DNA of 17,096 bases from Chrysochromulina parva (lineage: Eukaryota > Haptophyta > Prymnesiales > Chrysochromulinaceae): positions 1-17,096 of the forward strand of contig PJAB01001120.1 in the NCBI GenBank assembly GCA_002887195.1, in the 5' to 3' direction. This document shows, in pieces, positions 14,248-17,096 of this stretch (position 1 is the first letter of the stretch; every line of letters starts with the position of its first letter). A program made the position numbers and the translations under genes. The notes under the pieces are model-generated. The model saw only the letters and a program-made list of their open reading frames with translations. It was not told the origin of the DNA and ran no database searches.

Positions 14248-14997
14248 TTAATCCGCAACCGCCGGTCGCGACAGTTGCAGCTGCTCAGCCCTGAGCTTCT
14301 CTATCTTCTTCTCCGCGTTGGCGAGTGCCTCGGCCATCACGTCGTACGCCGCCTCGATCGACTTCGCGCCCGCCTCGGCGAGCTCAGCTTTGCGGCGCGC
14401 CTCCTCGGCCTTCTGCTCGGCCGCCTCAGCTCGCCCGCTCAGTTCGGCAACTCGTTTCTCGCGCTCCGCGAGGGCATCGGAGAGGACGTCGTACGCCGCC
14501 TCGATCGATCGAGACGCTGCCTTGGCCAACTCTGCGCGTTGTTCAGCCTCGGCTCGTAGAGCACTCTCCTCAGCAAGCCGCCGCTCAGCAGAGAGTGCCC
14601 GCTGCGTGAGCGCCGAAAGCACCTCATCCTCGTGTTCGACCGCCTCAACGGCGGCCACCTGCGCACGAAAGCTTGGCAACTGAAGAGCGCACACCCGTCT
14701 GTGCGTCGGCAGCCGCTCGTTGGCGAAGTGTCGCCCGCACAACGTGCAAATTGTCCGTGCCACAGGCTGGACAGACTCGGCACAAAACGCGCCCGAGATG
14801 GCTCCTTTGTCGCCAATCATAGGAGCCGGACCACACTCATCGAGCGCCTTGACGCTTTCACGAAACGGCAGCGCATTTGCGCACACGCGCACGTGCATAT
14901 CGAATCGCGTCACTGCAAAGGAGCGGCCACAGTGGGGGCACGACAAGCGGTCACCCTGCAGGACTCCCGTCTGCGCTGGCGGCTTCTCAATGTTCAT
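14248..14997 (-). CDS. Double C2HC zinc-finger protein with duplicated coiled coil
   Basis: The 249-residue protein starts at an ATG at 14997 with an in-frame TGA 15 bases upstream, and ends at TAA. Two small zinc fingers have identical spacing, C-x2-C-x11-H-x3-C: C20/C23/H35/C39 and C84/C87/H99/C103, each with the C-x-x-C-G-R-x-F core of the ZC2HC1 type. From about 120 to 242 the protein is an Ala/Glu/Arg-rich coiled coil. Within it a 49-residue segment containing SIEAAYDV occurs twice; 49 is seven heptads. The family occurs in many protists, often without known function; some members are linked to cilia or microtubules, but nothing here shows that. It sits between the ankyrin gene and DNA2, all on the minus strand. 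Confidence 0.8.
   Translation of the reverse strand: MNIEKPPAQTGVLQGDRLSCPHCGRSFAVTRFDMHVRVCANALPFRESVKALDECGPAPMIGDKGAISGAFCAESVQPVARTICTLCGRHFANERLPTHRRVCALQLPSFRAQVAAVEAVEHEDEVLSALTQRALSAERRLAEESALRAEAEQRAELAKAASRSIEAAYDVLSDALAEREKRVAELSGRAEAAEQKAEEARRKAELAEAGAKSIEAAYDVMAEALANAEKKIEKLRAEQLQLSRPAVAD
14339..14508 (-). repeat. 147-bp periodic duplication in the coiled-coil gene
   Basis: The plus-strand string ACGTCGTACGCCGCCTCGAT starts at both 14339 and 14486, a spacing of 147 bp or 49 codons. The sequences around it also correspond, showing internal duplication of the coiled-coil segment. Confidence 0.85.
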
Positions 14998-15022
14998 GAG
15001 CCTCAGACGGTCTCAATGTTCA
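14985..15022 (-). repeat. 12-bp direct repeat at the zinc-finger gene start
   Basis: TCTCAATGTTCA (plus strand) is at 14985-14996 and 15011-15022. The first copy includes the start codon context; the second lies in the presumed 5' UTR beside a five-codon upstream open frame (ATG at 15030, TGA at 15013-15015). Confidence 0.8.
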
Positions 15023-15147
15023 CGCGCCATCGTCGATCGTGCACGACCTTTTCAACTGTGAGTTGGTGCCTTCTTGGAACCGAGAACCGCGCAGCCATGA
15101 CCCATGGCCGGAGGCGAGAACGTCGATTATTATGATTTCATACGATT

Positions 15148-16404
15148 TCACTGAACGCCCAGAGCGACTACGAGGCGCTGCACCTGCTCGGGCAGGCTGC
15201 CCTCGGTCTCGAGGCCCATGGCCCGGTTGGCGGCCTGAATGGCGTCGGGCAGCGAGAGCCTTCCATCGAGCGCGAGAGCCGAGCGGATGCGCCCCACGCG
15301 CTGCGTCAGCCCGTCGAGCTGCGCCGCCTCTGTGCTCTCCTTGCCCTTGCTGAAGAGGTCGATGCCAGTCGCGAGCGTCTCCGCCTTGCGCACGGCCCCA
15401 GGGTCGCGCAGCATTTCGATGATCTGGATGAAGTTCAGGCATCCCTTGTACGCAGCGACCCGGCCCGCCTCGGGCGCCTCGGGCGCGTCCTCCTTCTTGC
15501 CGGCCTTGCCACCCTTGCCGTTCGCCTCGCTCTTGTCCAGGGGCTTCACTTGAGGCGGCGCGGTGTCGTCCTCGGCGGCGGCGGCGATGGCCGCCATGAG
15601 CATCGGCTTGAGCGGCGCAATCGCAGCAGTGAGTGCCGTGAAAAACGGAGGGCCTCGACTGGCATTGCGGGCGAGCTTGTTGAGTGCATCCTTGGTGCTC
15701 TCGAGCACTTTCTTATTCGGATGGTCCTTGTCTGTGGCCGCATCGATGCCACAGACTGCCTTGGTCATGCGCAGGAGAGCGTTATCGAGCGCCGTGCCGT
15801 CCTTGTCACGAAGCGCGACCGAGGCGCCATTGAGGATGAGCAGTTTCACGACGCCCGAGTGCGCATTGTGCGCCGCGTTGATGAGCGCTGTCGAGCCCCA
15901 ACAGTTGGGTCGATCGAGCGCGGCTCCGGCGTTACAGATGATCTCGGCGCACGCCATATGACCGTATGAGGCAGCCATGTGCAGCGGCGCGACCATGTTC
16001 TCGTCCGTCCAATCGTGAGCGCCCTTGGGCCCTCGCTGGATGAGCATTTGAAGCGTCGCCGAATCGCCCTTCTTTGCAGCGTGAGCGCAGGCCTCGGCGC
16101 ACAGAGCGAGCTGGCGGGCCTCGGCGGCGGCGGCGGTGCGAGCAGCCGCATCCGTCGGTGCAAGCACGGCCACGCGCCGATCGGAGGACGCCTTGCCGCG
16201 TGCTGTCAGCTGCGAGCCTTCGGCCAGACTGCCGCCAGCATCAGTGACCAGCTGGGACCCAGGAACGGGCACGATGGCCGCAGTGGGCGTGGTGCGAATG
16301 CGTGACACCGCACGGACAGCATCGCCAGCACCTTTCCAGAGCTCCGTGCCAGAGCGTGATTGTGGGCGAGCAGCGGCAGCGGAAGGTGGTCGCACGAGCG
16401 CCAT
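15148..16404 (-). CDS. Ankyrin-repeat protein with conserved-looking C-terminal region
   Basis: The 418-residue protein runs from an ATG at 16404 to TGA. Residues 1-95 are Ala/Ser/Arg-rich and look disordered. Three or four ankyrin repeats follow: about 102-125 (ACAHAAKKGDSATLQMLIQRG), 139-167 (PLHMAASYGHMACAEIICNAG), 170-200 (TALINAAHNAHSGVVKLLILNG), and a weak fourth at GTALDNALL. A helical part (210-290), a charged Lys/Glu/Pro linker (about 290-325) and a helical C-terminus (326-418) complete it. The C-terminus includes a pattern RLSLPDAIQAANRAMGL then LPEQVQRLVVALG, which I cannot assign to a family. Ankyrin repeats bind other proteins; the partner is unknown. No signal peptide or membrane helix is seen. 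Its 3' end lies 150 bp from the zinc-finger gene start. Confidence 0.85.
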   Translation of the reverse strand: MALVRPPSAAAARPQSRSGTELWKGAGDAVRAVSRIRTTPTAAIVPVPGSQLVTDAGGSLAEGSQLTARGKASSDRRVAVLAPTDAAARTAAAAEARQLALCAEACAHAAKKGDSATLQMLIQRGPKGAHDWTDENMVAPLHMAASYGHMACAEIICNAGAALDRPNCWGSTALINAAHNAHSGVVKLLILNGASVALRDKDGTALDNALLRMTKAVCGIDAATDKDHPNKKVLESTKDALNKLARNASRGPPFFTALTAAIAPLKPMLMAAIAAAAEDDTAPPQVKPLDKSEANGKGGKAGKKEDAPEAPEAGRVAAYKGCLNFIQIIEMLRDPGAVRKAETLATGIDLFSKGKESTEAAQLDGLTQRVGRIRSALALDGRLSLPDAIQAANRAMGLETEGSLPEQVQRLVVALGVQ

Positions 16405-16896
16405 GGCGGGACGTTGCCGTTATGTGCGGTTGGCCAAGGCTGTGAAAGGAGTTCGTGCCGCCTTCTGCCTAGGTCGCGCAGGATTAGAGGTGTTGAGGAG
16501 GGGCGTGGGCCTCCAGGAGAGTAGGATATGGGATTTGTCGAGGATTCGATTCGGAAAGTCTGGGTGGGAACGAACGTGAGCGCGAATAGTTGGCGCTTCA
16601 AGTGCATGTTTTCAAGTCACAAGTGGAGCTTTTCCGCCCCGTCGTCATTCGACTTGCCAGCACGCACCGAGACGGTCGCGGGGCCGTCGCCTCGGAGGAT
16701 GAAAAAAGAAAATTGGTTGCATTATACACACACACGGTCACACTTAGGTCACACGCCGGCCGCACAGCGAGGGTATATAGCTCTATAGGTACACGAACCG
16801 ACCGAGGTCCGCCGAGATTTCTCTTCATCTCTTGAACAACACTCAACACGCCTCTCGACCTCCATTTCACACGAAGACGAGACGTTAACGAGACGT
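16405..16896. promoter_or_regulatory. Region upstream of the ankyrin gene
   Basis: These 492 bp lie between the ankyrin start (minus) and the 3' end of the IQ-motif gene (minus). They contain a short CA run (about 16725-16734), two GGTCACAC-like motifs (about 16736-16752) and a TATATAGCTCTATA stretch (about 16772-16785) that reads as TATA-like on both strands but is about 370 bp from the ankyrin ATG. An 86-codon plus-strand open frame at 16528-16788 shows no protein features. Confidence 0.45.
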
Positions 16897-17096
16897 TCAC
16901 TCCAGGGCGACAACCCAGTCGATCGACACGTGGTCGCCGATGACCGTGAAGTTGAGGTGGATGCGCGGTACCTTTTCCCTCGCCGAAGGGGGCCCTCGCT
17001 TCTCCAGCATCAGCATCGACGTCTGCTGGCGAGCCAGTTTGCCACGGCTGCGCGCTTGAATGACCGTGGCACTCTTGTCGAGATTCAATCGCGGGA
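16897..17096 (-). CDS. IQ-motif protein, C-terminal fragment
   Basis: The frame is open from the right window edge to a TGA at 16897-16899, so the start lies outside; the only start-like codon in the window is a TTG, which I do not accept. The visible C-terminal 65 or so residues hold ATVIQARSRGKLARQQ, matching the IQ motif (IQxxxRGxxxR) that binds calmodulin or related EF-hand proteins as a helix. It ends with LNFTVIGDHVSIDWVVALE. The rest of the protein, and so its type (myosin-like, ciliary or other), cannot be judged. Confidence 0.65.
   Translation of the reverse strand, partial: PRLNLDKSATVIQARSRGKLARQQTSMLMLEKRGPPSAREKVPRIHLNFTVIGDHVSIDWVVALE

Overview
This window looks like nuclear DNA from a GC-rich unicellular eukaryote, most likely a microalga; a haptophyte is my best guess, but the sequence does not prove it. 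The reasons are eukaryote-only protein families (heat-shock-factor DNA-binding domain, TVP23, DGAT2, DDX55/Spb4, DNA2), compact spacing between genes, long Ala/Pro/Ser-rich low-complexity stretches inside conserved proteins, short introns including a probable GC-AG intron, and CCCTAA-type telomere-like repeats.

Layout, left to right: (1) the 3' part of a heat-shock-factor-like gene (+), cut by the window start. (2) A convergent spacer, then a TVP23 Golgi membrane protein gene (-) with an in-frame 93-nt intron. (3) Head to head with it, 104 bp away, an unrecognised multi-helix membrane protein gene (+), whose reading frame continues across an intron made of telomere-like repeats. (4) A 502-bp gene-free convergent spacer. 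(5) A DGAT2-family acyltransferase gene (-) ending in the peroxisomal-type tripeptide AKL. (6) Head to head with it, 166 bp away, a DDX55/Spb4 DEAD-box helicase gene (+) with a tandemly duplicated intron near its 3' end. (7) A 646-bp convergent spacer with a cluster of ACGCGT palindromes. (8) A very long DNA2 nuclease-helicase gene (-). (9) Upstream of it on the same strand, a C2HC zinc-finger/coiled-coil gene, an ankyrin-repeat gene, and the 3' end of an IQ-motif gene cut by the window end.

The genes do not form a pathway. They are housekeeping functions (ribosome biogenesis, Okazaki-fragment and end processing, Golgi transport, lipid acylation) packed closely, with two head-to-head pairs that probably share promoters.

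The most interesting signal is in the introns. In two neighbouring + strand genes the sequence spanning the 5' splice junction is repeated directly across the 3' splice junction. In the first (3408-3547) the repeat is AGGCAATGAC and the body is degenerate telomere repeat. In the second (7095-7254) the intron is two tandem units, each starting GTGGACCTGG and ending GCGCAG, so a 3' and a 5' splice site meet with no exon between them. Both look like records of intron birth by duplication or insertion.
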